Positions 45,089-53,485 of a stretch of 64,000 bases of DNA are shown in pieces. The translations under genes and the position numbers were made by a program. Below the pieces are notes generated by a model. It saw only the letters and a program-made list of their open reading frames with translations, searched no databases and was not told the DNA's origin. Each line of letters opens with the position of its first letter. Position 1 is the stretch's first letter. Source of the stretch: Pandoraea nosoerga (GTDB lineage Bacteria > Pseudomonadota > Gammaproteobacteria > Burkholderiales > Burkholderiaceae); assembly GCF_902459585.1 (NCBI RefSeq), contig NZ_CABPSC010000008.1, positions 62,001 to 126,000 of the forward strand, written 5' to 3'.

Positions 45089-45589
45089 TCAGAGCGAGGT
45101 AATGAGCTGCCGCGCCGCGTCGGCGACCCGGGCGTGGCGATGCGAGGCTTCGGCGACCTGCAACGCGTCGATCGCCAGTTCACGCGCCATCTCGTGTTCG
45201 CCGCGTTGCCGTTCGCTGAGCGCCGCGAAGTAGAGCGGGGTGGGGTCATGCACGTCCAGCAGGAAGGCGAAAAGCAGCGGCGCCGGCGCGTTGTCGTGCA
45301 TACCGCTTTGATGCAGGACGTAGCCGAGTGCCTTGAATGTCTCGGCCTGCTGCGGAAAGCGCAGGCACAGGCGGCCGAAAGCATCGGCCGCACCCGCGAG
45401 GTCGCCGGCGTCGCGCAACGCGCGCGCATGCGCGAATTCGGCCGGGAAAGAGGGAAGCCCGGGGAGGGCCTCGGGGGCGTCGGCGCGCGGTGTGGCGTCA
45501 GGGCCGGCAGGGCTGGCAAGGGTGGAAGGGACGGCAGGGGCGGCAGGGGTGGCGTCGGTCATGGAGGGACGGGGGTGAAGATCGGGCAC
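45089..45589 (-). CDS. TPR protein resembling type III secretion class II chaperones
   Basis: A 166-residue protein. I place the start at GTG 45589 because AAGGAG lies 7-8 nt upstream; an ATG at 45562 is possible. After a Pro/Ala-rich N-terminus, three TPR-like repeats are visible: ARALRDAGDLAGAADAFGRLCLRFPQQAETFKALGYV, then the DPTPLYFAALSERQRGEHEMARELAIDAL unit. The size and fold resemble SycD/LcrH-type chaperones of translocators. It is followed after 30 bp by the unknown protein gene, in the order chaperone-substrate. Family membership is a tentative call. Confidence 0.6.
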   Translation of the reverse strand: MPDLHPRPSMTDATPAAPAVPSTLASPAGPDATPRADAPEALPGLPSFPAEFAHARALRDAGDLAGAADAFGRLCLRFPQQAETFKALGYVLHQSGMHDNAPAPLLFAFLLDVHDPTPLYFAALSERQRGEHEMARELAIDALQVAEASHRHARVADAARQLITSL

Positions 45590-45918
45590 GGTTGGACTCC
45601 TTGGCATTCGCCGGTCACGATGACCGACCGGCAATAGCCTAGGGGGCGCGTCGGGCCGTGACTTTCGGGACGCGCCAAAACTTCTTGGGGCGCCGTAATC
45701 TGCGGTGAAATTGGGCGCGTGGCGCACGCGCGCACGGGGTTTGTGGCGCAAAGATGCCGTTTTGGGCCACCGTGACGGAACCCGGACAGCACGATAACCC
45801 CGATGGGCACGATGGCAACGCTGTCGTTTGCCGACCGTACCGGCGTGCGGGCGTGGGATTGTCCCTTGTCAGCGGCGCGCGAATCGCGCGAACATGTCCC
45901 GTTCGCAAAGGAGGAACC
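45590..45918. other. Divergent intergenic region with an inverted repeat
   Basis: About 330 bp separates the chaperone-like gene and the AlaX gene. An inverted repeat (GCCGGTC ... GACC-CCGGC type) lies at about 45617-45639. The leftward ribosome site and the rightward GGAGG sit at the ends. No open gene or standard promoter is convincing. Confidence 0.4.
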
Positions 45919-46650
45919 ATGAGTACCGAAGCGCTGTTTCGGCAAGACGCCTATCTGCGCCAATGCGAGGCGCGTATCACGCATATCGACGAGACCGGCA
46001 TCATGCTCGATCGGACTGTCTTTTATCCGCTCGGCGGCGGGCAGGCGGGTGACACCGGACACTTCGTGCTGGCCGACGGCACGCGGCTTGTCATCGCTGA
46101 CACCCGCAAGTCGAAACGCGAGGGCGCGACGCCGGACGACGCCGTTCACGTGCCGGCCGAAGGGCAGGCCGAGGTGCTGGCGAAGCTCTCGGTGGGCGAG
46201 CCCGTGCGCGCGGAAATCGACTGGGACCGGCGCTTTCGCCACATGCGCTTTCACACGGCCTCGCACCTGATGTGCGCCGTGCTGCCGCATCCCGTGGACG
46301 GCTGCAGCATCACCACCGAGTACGCGCGACTCGACTTCGTGACCAACGAGCCGATCGAGCGCGAAACGGTCGAAGCCGGCCTGGCGGCGCTCGTGGCGGC
46401 CGCGCGCCCGGTGGCTATCGACAGCATCAGCGACGAGGAAATGGCTGCCCGGCCCGAACTGGTGCGCACGATGAGCGTGAAGCCGCCGGTCGGACTCGGC
46501 CGCGTGCGTCTGGTGCGCATCGAGGGTGTCGATTTGCAGCCGTGCGGCGGCACGCATGTGGCCAATACGTCGGAAATCGGGGCGTTGAAGGTGGCCAGGA
46601 TCGAAAAGAAGACGTCGCGCACGCGTCGCGTGGTATTGGCATTCGCCTGA
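45919..46650 (+). CDS. Alanyl-tRNA editing protein (AlaX family)
   Basis: A 243-residue freestanding editing-domain protein, homologous to the editing half of AlaRS. It would deacylate Ser-tRNA(Ala) or Gly-tRNA(Ala) in the cytosol. The zinc-binding motif is HTASH and a second site is CGGTH, both intact. GGGQAGDTG is the usual N-terminal motif. Start 45919 is supported by GGAGG just upstream; an open extension of 55 codons was not used. Confidence 0.92.
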   Translation: MSTEALFRQDAYLRQCEARITHIDETGIMLDRTVFYPLGGGQAGDTGHFVLADGTRLVIADTRKSKREGATPDDAVHVPAEGQAEVLAKLSVGEPVRAEIDWDRRFRHMRFHTASHLMCAVLPHPVDGCSITTEYARLDFVTNEPIERETVEAGLAALVAAARPVAIDSISDEEMAARPELVRTMSVKPPVGLGRVRLVRIEGVDLQPCGGTHVANTSEIGALKVARIEKKTSRTRRVVLAFA

Positions 46651-46715
46651 ATCTGGCATCATGCGGGTCACGTCCTGATATGTCCTGATACTTCCTTCAC
46701 GCACCCGACATCTCC

Positions 46716-47327
46716 ATGGTAGCTCCCGCACCCGAACCGTCCCCCGCAGCCGCGCCCTGGCAGGCCGTTCTCGACTTCTGGTTCGGCGCGCCCGGCGCGC
46801 CGGATTTCGGACTGGCGAGACCGGAGTGGTTTCGCAAGTCGGACGTGTTCGACGAGGAAATCCGGGCGCGCTTTGGCGCGCTGCACGAGCGCGCCCTGGC
46901 GGGGGAACTGGACGGCTGGGCCGATACGCCGCTGGGCGCCTGCGCGCTGATCGTGGTGCTCGACCAGTTCTCGCGCAATCTGTATCGCGGGCAGGGGAAA
47001 GCCTTCGCGGGGGATGCCAAGGCGCTCGCCGTGGCGCGGCGTCTCGTCGGCGCGGGCGACGATCGCCGCCTGCCGAGCGCGCAGCACCGCGTGTTCGTCT
47101 ATCTGCCGTTCGAGCACGATGAGTCGCTCGAGAGTCAGCACGCTTCCTTGGCGTTCTACGAGCAACTCGCCAGGGACGCGGGGCTCGTCGACAACCTGGA
47201 CTACGCGCGCAGGCACGCGATCATCATCGAGCGATTCGGACGCTATCCGCATCGCAACGAAGCGCTGGGACGGGTGTCGACGCCCGAGGAAGTGGCGTTT
47301 CTGAAAGAGCCGGGATCGTCGTTCTGA
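46716..47327 (+). CDS. DUF924 family protein
   Basis: A 203-residue TPR-like helical protein of the DUF924 family. The core motifs DFWFG, EWFRKSDVFDEEIRARFG, LDQFSRNLYRGQGKAFAGDAKAL and YLPFEHDESLESQ are all present. The family has unknown function, with an all-helical fold. The sequence is intact and the length typical. It converges with the DUF2062 gene after a 22-bp gap. Confidence 0.88.
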   Translation: MVAPAPEPSPAAAPWQAVLDFWFGAPGAPDFGLARPEWFRKSDVFDEEIRARFGALHERALAGELDGWADTPLGACALIVVLDQFSRNLYRGQGKAFAGDAKALAVARRLVGAGDDRRLPSAQHRVFVYLPFEHDESLESQHASLAFYEQLARDAGLVDNLDYARRHAIIIERFGRYPHRNEALGRVSTPEEVAFLKEPGSSF

Positions 47328-47349
47328 CGACGCCCGGCGCGTGCGTCGC

Positions 47350-48012
47350 TCAGCTGCGGGGCGCTGTCGGCGCAGTGGTGGAAGGGGTGGAGGAAGCGCC
47401 GGACGAAGCGTCGGCCGAGGTGTCCGCCGAAGTGGCCTGCGAAGTGGCCTGCGAGGTGTCCGCCGAAGTGTCTGTCGAAGTGGCCGGCGACCCTGCGCGG
47501 CGGCGTTGTTGATGCCAGCAAATGGCGAAGAAACCGATCGCATAAGCGAGGATGCCGCCGGCGACGGCGCACGTCGCAAGCCCGGTGGCCAGATGCAGCG
47601 TGGCCGTGCCGAAGTCGAAATGCCGCCACTGCGCCCAGAGGCTCTCGCTCGCGCGTGCCGCCGCGGCGACACCTGCCTCGATGTCGGCACCGGGCGACCA
47701 CGACGTCCATTCGAACATCCAGCGGCCCAGGCGGTGCGCGCCCAGATAGACGAACGGCACCGTGAGCGGGTTGGTGACAAGCGTGCCCGCGGCTGCGATT
47801 AGCAGGTTGCCGCGCAGCAGGGCGGCGGCGAGCACCGCAATCAGAATCTGGCCGAACGGAACCAGAATCCCGAAGAAAACGCCGCACGCCAGCCCGATCG
47901 CGACGCCGCGGGGCGTGGCATGCCACAAGTGGCGGCGCAGCAACAGCCCGGCGTGAGGCCGGAGCCAGCGTGAGCGCAGAAGCCGCATCGGGCGAAACAT
48001 CTTTAACATCAT
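47350..48012 (-). CDS. DUF2062 membrane protein with tandem-repeat C-terminus
   Basis: A 220-residue inner-membrane protein. The DUF2062 core (RRHLWHATPRGVAIGLACGVFFGILVPFGQILIAVLAAALLRGN, GTLVTNPLTVPFVY) has two to three membrane helices. The C-terminal about 40 residues are a Thr/Ser/Ala-rich, low-complexity tail encoded by a 12-bp repeat (TSADTSQATSQATSADTS). The tail probably varies between strains. The function is unknown. Confidence 0.86.
   Translation of the reverse strand: MMLKMFRPMRLLRSRWLRPHAGLLLRRHLWHATPRGVAIGLACGVFFGILVPFGQILIAVLAAALLRGNLLIAAAGTLVTNPLTVPFVYLGAHRLGRWMFEWTSWSPGADIEAGVAAAARASESLWAQWRHFDFGTATLHLATGLATCAVAGGILAYAIGFFAICWHQQRRRAGSPATSTDTSADTSQATSQATSADTSADASSGASSTPSTTAPTAPRS
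47411..47482. repeat. 12-bp repeat in the DUF2062 coding tail
   Basis: Six in-frame 12-bp units (plus-strand form TCCGCCGAAGTG with variants) encode Thr-Ser-Ala-Asp/Gln-Ala type quartets at the protein's C-terminus. Confidence 0.85.
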
Positions 48013-48191
48013 GGGCGGGTTTGCTCGTCAAGGAAGGATGGACCCGGGCGGGCAAGACGTGTGCGAGTGCCTGTCGGTCCGCAACAACGGTCTGAGTAGG
48101 TGTCGCGGCAAGAGTTCAATGCGCAGCCGCGGCGGCGGCAGGCGTGGTCCCGACGTGAGGGCGTGAGGGCGTGGGCGGGAAAACGGTATGA

Positions 48192-48230
48192 CGGGATGAG
48201 CGGGATGAGGGGATGAGCGGGAGGGTCCAT
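48192..48230. repeat. Short GGGATGAGC-type repeats
   Basis: The unit GGGATGAGC recurs in tandem with small differences, resembling the array at 9104-9160. The 48013-48249 region upstream of the DUF2062 gene otherwise shows no gene. Confidence 0.55.
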
Positions 48231-48249
48231 GACGCCGGCCCGCCCCCCA

Positions 48250-48286
48250 AAAAACAATGCCGCGCGACGGCAGCGTCGCACGGCAT
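48250..48286 (-). terminator. Rho-independent terminator for the LOG gene
   Basis: On the minus strand a 13-bp stem (one G-U pair, loop of 4 nt) is followed by a T-rich run (TTGTTTTTT). It is about 40 bp past the stop of the gene at 48326. Confidence 0.9.
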
Positions 48287-48325
48287 GATGCGCTCACGGG
48301 GCCGGGAGCTTCGGCCCGCCGGCGC

Positions 48326-48922
48326 CTAGATCTGGGTGCGCTGCTTGGCCCAGCGATCAATCTGCGACGGCTTGAAGCGCTGAATCGTCTCGAGCAGCGC
48401 CTCGGGGGATGTGGCGACCTGCAACTGATCGAGTTGCGCGCCCTTGAGGAACTGCTCCGTCACCATCGCGTTCAGGAACACCATCAGCGGATCGTAGTAA
48501 TGCTCGACGTTGAGCAGGCCGATCGGCTTCGCGTGGTAGCCGATCTGCAGCCACGTAAAGACCTCGAACAGCTCTTCGCACGTGCCGATGCCGCCGGGCA
48601 TGGCGATGAAGGCGTCCGACAGATCGGCCATCTTCTGCTTGCGCTGGTGCATGTTCTCGACGACGTGCAGTTCCGTGAGTCCGGTGTGACCGACTTCCTT
48701 GTCCACCAGCGCCTTCGGAATGATGCCGATGGCCTGCCCGCCATGGGCGAGCACGGCATCGGCGACGATGCCCATCAGCCCGACCTTGCCCCCGCCGTAG
48801 ACGAGACGGATGCCGGCTTCGGCCATACGACGGCCCAGTTCGCGCGCGGCTTCGGCGTATGCGGGACGCGCGCCCGCGGCGGCGCCGCAATAGACGCAGA
48901 TGGATTTGACTTCGGACGACAT
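48326..48922 (-). CDS. LOG family (TIGR00730) phosphoribohydrolase
   Basis: A 198-residue LOG protein. The family cleaves nucleoside 5'-monophosphates of cytokinin type to the free base. The motif PGGIGTCEELFEVFTW contains the signature PGGxGTxxE, and GGGKVGLMGIVAD and HQRKQKMADLSDAFIAMPGG are clear. The reaction in bacteria is not certain in vivo. It starts 3 bp after the TetR gene stop, so both are probably transcribed together. ATG 48922 is the start. Confidence 0.9.
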   Translation of the reverse strand: MSSEVKSICVYCGAAAGARPAYAEAARELGRRMAEAGIRLVYGGGKVGLMGIVADAVLAHGGQAIGIIPKALVDKEVGHTGLTELHVVENMHQRKQKMADLSDAFIAMPGGIGTCEELFEVFTWLQIGYHAKPIGLLNVEHYYDPLMVFLNAMVTEQFLKGAQLDQLQVATSPEALLETIQRFKPSQIDRWAKQRTQI

Positions 48923-48925
48923 GCC

Positions 48926-49666
48926 TTACTTGACTCCCTTGGATGGTGGTACGTGCGCGGAAGATTCCCGCGCCATCTTCTCGTACAGCTCGAGCGAGCG
49001 GCCCCGCAGATACGGTGCGAGCTGCGAGAGGATGTGATAGCTCGATCGATGCAGTCCCGCGCCGATCTCGTCCGGATCGTTGTACTTGCGCGGGTTCATC
49101 ACGAATTGATACGACAGCCAGTAGGTCGAGATCACGACCATATTGGTCGTGGCAACGTCGATTTCCTCGTCCGTGGCCTCCATTTCCCGATCGGCGACGA
49201 GCACCTCGCACATCTGCTTCGCGAACCGCTTCTTGTGGCCGAGGATCTCCTTGAAATGCGTCTCGAGCGTGCGATTGCGCGCGAGCAGGTCGTTCAGGTC
49301 GCGATACAGGAAACGATAGCGCCACAGGAATTCGGACATGTATTGCAGGTACGTCCAGACTTCGTCGATCGTGGGCTTGTGATCCGTCGGCAGCTTCAGC
49401 CGGCGTTCGATTTCCTGCTCGAACTGGGCGAAGATGCTGTTGATGATGTCGTCTTTGTTGCGGAAGTGGTAGTACAGATTGCCGGGGCTGATTTTCATCT
49501 CCTCGGCAATCGTGGTGGTGGTGACGTTGGGTTCGCCGAGATCGTTGAAGAGTCGTAGCGACACCTCAAGAATTCGTTCGCGGGTTCGGCGTGGCGGCTT
49601 TCCTTCCATGTCTGTCGGCCCCGGTTGGCGCAAGCTCGGCGACGGATGTTCTCCGCTTGCGTTCAT
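48926..49666 (-). CDS. TetR-family transcriptional regulator
   Basis: A 246-residue TetR/AcrR-type regulator with an N-terminal helix-turn-helix around residues 25-70 (TRERILEVSLRLFNDLG, TTTTIAEEMKISPGNLYYHFRNKDDI). A long helical ligand-binding domain follows. ATG 49666 is supported by a promoter 30 bp upstream, with a short leader. The LOG gene follows closely. The dyad at 49675-49687, overlapping the likely transcription start, suggests autoregulation. The effector is unknown. Confidence 0.9.
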   Translation of the reverse strand: MNASGEHPSPSLRQPGPTDMEGKPPRRTRERILEVSLRLFNDLGEPNVTTTTIAEEMKISPGNLYYHFRNKDDIINSIFAQFEQEIERRLKLPTDHKPTIDEVWTYLQYMSEFLWRYRFLYRDLNDLLARNRTLETHFKEILGHKKRFAKQMCEVLVADREMEATDEEIDVATTNMVVISTYWLSYQFVMNPRKYNDPDEIGAGLHRSSYHILSQLAPYLRGRSLELYEKMARESSAHVPPSKGVK

Positions 49667-49674
49667 GTAGATGA

Positions 49675-49723
49675 GTATCAGGTATACGGCGACCGATTAT
49701 ACCCGGCAGCCGCACGCTGCCAA
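49675..49723 (-). promoter_or_regulatory. Promoter and autoregulation dyad of the TetR gene
   Basis: On the minus strand TTGGCA (49718-49723) and a perfect TATAAT (49696-49701) are 16 bp apart. The near-palindrome GTATACCTGATAC (49675-49687) overlaps the predicted start site, a typical place for TetR autorepression. Confidence 0.7.
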
Positions 49724-49749
49724 GCCTGCGGGGCGGGGCGACCCCGATA

Positions 49750-50184
49750 TCAGAAAAGCGCTGTACGTATCAGTTCGGCGATGACGGGGCCGGCGAGCGA
49801 AGCCCAGGTGAGCAGGCAAAGACCGAGCGCGACGAGCACGGCCGCACTGCCGAAATCCTTGGCGCGCTTGGACAGTTCGTGCCGCTCCAGCGAAATGCGG
49901 TCGATGGCCGCCTCGATGCTCGAATTGACCAGCTCGATGATGAGCACGAGCAGCACGGAGCCGATGAGCAGCACGCGCTCGACGGCCGTGACCGGCAGGA
50001 AGACCGCCGCGGGCAGCAGGATCGCGGCGAGCGCCAGTTCCTGCCGAAAGGCGCTTTCTTCGAACACGGCAAACTTGAAGCCGGACAGCGAATACTTCAG
50101 GGCGCGCCATGCACGCATGACGCCCCGGTTGCCCTTGTAAGGATTCGGTTGTTTGTCGCGCGGCGGCGGGTGATCGATGAACAA
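49750..50184 (-). CDS. dgkA: Diacylglycerol kinase
   Basis: A 144-residue integral membrane kinase that phosphorylates diacylglycerol to phosphatidic acid, recycling lipid from membrane-derived sugar transfer. The DgkA signature ELVNSSIEAAIDRIS, with its conserved glutamates, lies in the core, and FRQELALAAILL in the first helix. Three membrane helices are evident. It is about 23 residues longer at the N-terminus than E. coli DgkA. It sits between the TetR gene and a glycosyltransferase. Confidence 0.94.
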   Translation of the reverse strand: MFIDHPPPRDKQPNPYKGNRGVMRAWRALKYSLSGFKFAVFEESAFRQELALAAILLPAAVFLPVTAVERVLLIGSVLLVLIIELVNSSIEAAIDRISLERHELSKRAKDFGSAAVLVALGLCLLTWASLAGPVIAELIRTALF

Positions 50185-50222
50185 GCGTCAGGTTCCTCGC
50201 CGCAACGGGCTTTCGAGATGGA

Positions 50223-51257
50223 TCAGAGCGCGGGCGCGAGCGTCGGCTCGGGCTTGCGCGGGTGCAGATGCGAGGCGAATTCCTCGGAGGCGGCCTGCCA
50301 CGAGAAGCGCTCGGCCCAGGCCCGTGCGCTCGCGCGCGAGACTTTGAGCGCATCGAGGCAGGCTTCGCGAAGATCCTCGCGCAGGGCGCCGCCTTCGCCT
50401 TCCGGGCAGCCGTCGAGCACGTCGACCGGGCCGGTGACCGGGTAGGCCGCCACCGGCAGGCCGCACGCCATGGCTTCGAGCAGCACGAGGCCGAACGTGT
50501 CGGTGCGGCTCGGGAAGACGAAGACGTCGGCCGATGCGTACACCTTCGCGAGCTCGGGCTGCGAGAGCATGCCGAGGTAGTTCACGTCGGGGTAGCGCGA
50601 GCGCAGTTCGGCCAGTTGCGGTCCCTCGCCGGCGACCCACTTGGAGCCGGGCAGGTCCAGCTTCAGGAAGGCCTCGATATTCTTCTCCACGGCAACACGT
50701 CCCACGTAGAGGAAAATCGGATGCGCCGAATTTAGCACATGTGCTTCCTGCACACGGAAGATGTCCAGGTCCACGCCGCGCGTCCACAACACCACGTTGC
50801 CAAACCCGTTCGCCTCGAGATCACGCTTGACCACAGGCGTGGGCGCCATCACCGCGCGCGACGGCCGGTGAAACCAGCGCAGAAACCGGTAGGTAGTCGC
50901 GAGCGGCAGGCCGAAGCGCGCCTGCACGTACTCGGGAAAGCGCGTGTGATAGGCGGTGGTGAACGGGAAGTCGTGGCGGATGGCCCACTTGCGGGCGGCC
51001 ATGCCAAGGGGCCCTTCGGTGGCGATGTGCAGGGCGTCCGGGGCGAATTCCTCGATGCGGCGCGCCACCCGGCCGGCCGCGAAGAACGCGAGGCGGATCT
51101 CCGGGTACGTCGGACACGGTATCGTGCGGAACTCCAGCGGGGTCAGCAGCTCGACGCGGTGGCCGGCGGCTTCCAACTGAGCGCGCGTGTTCTTCAACGT
51201 GCGGACCACGCCGTTGATCTGCGGATCCCAGGCGTCGGTGATGATCATGATTTTCAT
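50223..51257 (-). CDS. GT4-family glycosyltransferase
   Basis: A 344-residue GT-B glycosyltransferase. The start at 51257 is supported by AAGGAG upstream; the frame continues upstream without support. The N-terminal part (MKIMIITDAWDPQINGVVRTLKNT) is typical of GT4 enzymes. The C-terminal sugar-nucleotide site is around the VFVFPSRTDTFGLVLLEAMACGLPV motif, with the EX7E-type glutamates. The product is probably an envelope glycolipid, but the donor and acceptor are unknown. It follows the LpxH-like gene in one direction. Confidence 0.87.
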   Translation of the reverse strand: MKIMIITDAWDPQINGVVRTLKNTRAQLEAAGHRVELLTPLEFRTIPCPTYPEIRLAFFAAGRVARRIEEFAPDALHIATEGPLGMAARKWAIRHDFPFTTAYHTRFPEYVQARFGLPLATTYRFLRWFHRPSRAVMAPTPVVKRDLEANGFGNVVLWTRGVDLDIFRVQEAHVLNSAHPIFLYVGRVAVEKNIEAFLKLDLPGSKWVAGEGPQLAELRSRYPDVNYLGMLSQPELAKVYASADVFVFPSRTDTFGLVLLEAMACGLPVAAYPVTGPVDVLDGCPEGEGGALREDLREACLDALKVSRASARAWAERFSWQAASEEFASHLHPRKPEPTLAPAL

Positions 51258-51437
51258 CGGGCGCTCCTTCGCGCACGTGGCGCGGGTGGGTGGCACGCGT
51301 GCGAGAGCTCGCGCGGCGATGCCGGGTGGGGCGCGCGCAGCAGTCCCATGCCTTGCGCGCGCGGGGGGTGCGACTGCGTCAAAGGGCCGACGGCGCGCGA
51401 GAGGAGCTCGCCGCCGACAGCCGGTGCGGCCGGGCGT

Positions 51438-52394
51438 TCACGCGCTCACCGGCGTGGCCTTCACTTGGCTGCGGGCGGCGCGCCTTTGCGTCCAGTAGAC
51501 GATGCGCAGCTCGCCTTCGGTCGTCTCGACGAGCGCGGAGAGGCTCTCGACCCAATCGCCGTCGTTGCAGTAGAGCAGGCCGTCGATGTCGCGGATCTCC
51601 GGCTTGTGGATGTGGCCGCAGACCACGCCGTCGCAACCACGGCGGCGCGCTTCGTCGGCCATCACATGCTCGAAGGCGGAGATGAAGTTCACGGCGTTCT
51701 TCACCTGATGCTTCAGGTATTGCGAGAGCGACCAGTACGGGAAGCCGAAGCGGGTGCGCACGCGGTTGAACCAGCGGTTGAGCAGCAGCGTGAGCGTGTA
51801 GAGCGAGTCGCCCAGGTAGGCGAGCCACTTCGCATGCTGGATCACGCCGTCGAACAGGTCGCCGTGGGTGATCCACAGCCGCTTGCCGCCGAGCGTGGTG
51901 TGAAACGCCTCGTCGCGCACCGCGATGTCGCCGAACGCGAGTCCGCAGAATTGCCGCGCGGCTTCGTCGTGATTGCCCGGCACGTAGATCACCTGCGTGC
52001 CCTTGCGTGCGCGGCGCAGCATCTTCTGCACCACGTCGTTGTGCGTCTGCGGCCAGTGCCAGCCGCGGCGAAGATGCCAGCCGTCGATGATGTCGCCGAC
52101 GAGGTACAGATAGTCCGATTCGTGATGGCGCAGGAAGTCGAGCAGGTACTCGGCCTGACAGCCTTGCGTGCCGAGGTGGATGTCGGACAGCCAGATAGTG
52201 CGGTAGCGGGTGATGCCTTCAGGCGGTGGGTCGAGCGGGTCGGGGGTGTCCGGCGGCAGGTCGATCGTGGAGGGCGGTGTGGCGGGAGGGCTGGCGGGTG
52301 GGCAGAGGGGGCGGCCCGGCGGGGTGTCAGCGAAATGTCCGGCGCGAGCAGCAGGCGTGGGAATCGGAAAGTCGAAGGTCGGTGTCGTCGTCAT
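51438..52394 (-). CDS. UDP-2,3-diacylglucosamine diphosphatase-like metallophosphoesterase
   Basis: About 318 residues from ATG 52394 (an upstream ATG at 52436 is possible). The calcineurin-like phosphoesterase motifs are complete: SDIHLG, GDIIDGWH, PGNHD, THGDLFD and GHIHKPE. These resemble LpxH-type enzymes that cleave UDP-2,3-diacylglucosamine in lipid A synthesis, but this paralogue is longer and may have another substrate. The Pro-rich N-terminus precedes the domain. It lies upstream of a glycosyltransferase, which fits envelope glycolipid work. Confidence 0.85.
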   Translation of the reverse strand: MTTTPTFDFPIPTPAARAGHFADTPPGRPLCPPASPPATPPSTIDLPPDTPDPLDPPPEGITRYRTIWLSDIHLGTQGCQAEYLLDFLRHHESDYLYLVGDIIDGWHLRRGWHWPQTHNDVVQKMLRRARKGTQVIYVPGNHDEAARQFCGLAFGDIAVRDEAFHTTLGGKRLWITHGDLFDGVIQHAKWLAYLGDSLYTLTLLLNRWFNRVRTRFGFPYWSLSQYLKHQVKNAVNFISAFEHVMADEARRRGCDGVVCGHIHKPEIRDIDGLLYCNDGDWVESLSALVETTEGELRIVYWTQRRAARSQVKATPVSA

Positions 52395-52528
52395 AGCGGC
52401 TCGCACGTCGCGTTGAACATGCGAGCATTGCGCCATGGCTTCGTGAAGCGCAGATGACAGTCATCGCCTTGTCGCCGAACTGTCTTGCAACGTCGCGCGA
52501 ACGCCACAGCACGCCGCGGGTTGCCGCG

Positions 52529-53485
52529 TCACGCGCCGCGCCGCAGTCCCTGGGCCACGCGCTCCAGCGTTTCGAGCACGAGCGCGCGGGCGCGCGGATG
52601 CGTGCCGAGCGACACGTGCCCCAGCCGATCGAGCGCAACGTTGTGCGCGCCGGGCAACACCGAGGTGCGCGTGGGATACACCACGTTGTCGTGATACGTG
52701 TAGATCGAGGTGATGCGCGCGCGCTCGGCGTCCGTTTCGCGGTTGGCGAGCGCGATGAGCCACTCGCTGCCAATGCCCATCTGCCGGACGTTGACCCCGA
52801 AACCGTGACGCGCGTGCAGCGTGCCGAAGTGCGGCGAGCCGAGCGTGATGGTGTGCGCGACGGGCAGCGTCGGGTGGCGGCTCAGGCAAGCGCGGGCGGC
52901 AAGCCCGCCCATGCTGTGACCGACGATCACCACCGGCAGGCGCGTGCGCTCGGCCAGCGCTTGGGCAGCGCCCGCAATTTGCGGCGCGTATTCGTCGATG
53001 TCGCCGAAGATCGGACCGAGATTGATGGCGTCGCACTGATAGCCGGCGTCGGCCAGATGCCGGGCAAAGCGCAGCCAGAAGGCGCGATTGCAGCCATAGC
53101 CGTGCAGCAGCAGGACGGCGACGGCGCGCGCCGGGCCGCTCGGCGCCGGCAGCGGGGCGGCGCTGCGCCACGGCTGGTAGAGGTCGAGCAGCAGGATCGA
53201 GGCCGCGCATTCGTAGGCCCAGGTTGCGATGCCGACGCCGGCCGGTGCGCGCCGGGCCGGTGTCGGGTCGGCCTGCGCGGCCATGACGAAGCCCGCCGCC
53301 AGTGCGATGGCGTGCGAGACGGGCAGCCACAGCATCGTCCACAGAACGGTGGCCCACGGGTTGTGCCAGGCGGACCATGTGGCGGCGGCAACGACGAGCG
53401 AGAGGCCCACCTGCACGCCGCCATAGACGAGATGCGGGCGCGAGGGCCGCGCCCGGCGCGCCGCGGCCGGCGGCGGTGTGGTCAT
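52529..53485 (-). CDS. Alpha/beta hydrolase with membrane anchor
   Basis: A 318-residue protein. Two N-terminal hydrophobic segments (about 25-70) suggest membrane anchoring. The hydrolase domain has the oxyanion-hole region VLLLHGYGCNRAFW, the nucleophile elbow GHSMGG, and a histidine near the end (RLGHVSLGTHP). Its start overlaps the stop of the upstream RDD gene (ATGA), so the two are coupled. Substrate, possibly an ester or lipid, is not known. Confidence 0.83.
   Translation of the reverse strand: MTTPPPAAARRARPSRPHLVYGGVQVGLSLVVAAATWSAWHNPWATVLWTMLWLPVSHAIALAAGFVMAAQADPTPARRAPAGVGIATWAYECAASILLLDLYQPWRSAAPLPAPSGPARAVAVLLLHGYGCNRAFWLRFARHLADAGYQCDAINLGPIFGDIDEYAPQIAGAAQALAERTRLPVVIVGHSMGGLAARACLSRHPTLPVAHTITLGSPHFGTLHARHGFGVNVRQMGIGSEWLIALANRETDAERARITSIYTYHDNVVYPTRTSVLPGAHNVALDRLGHVSLGTHPRARALVLETLERVAQGLRRGA

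Noticed and set aside
45778-45805. hrp-box-like sequence GGAACC before AlaX
   Set aside because: The CCACNNA half does not follow at the required spacing.
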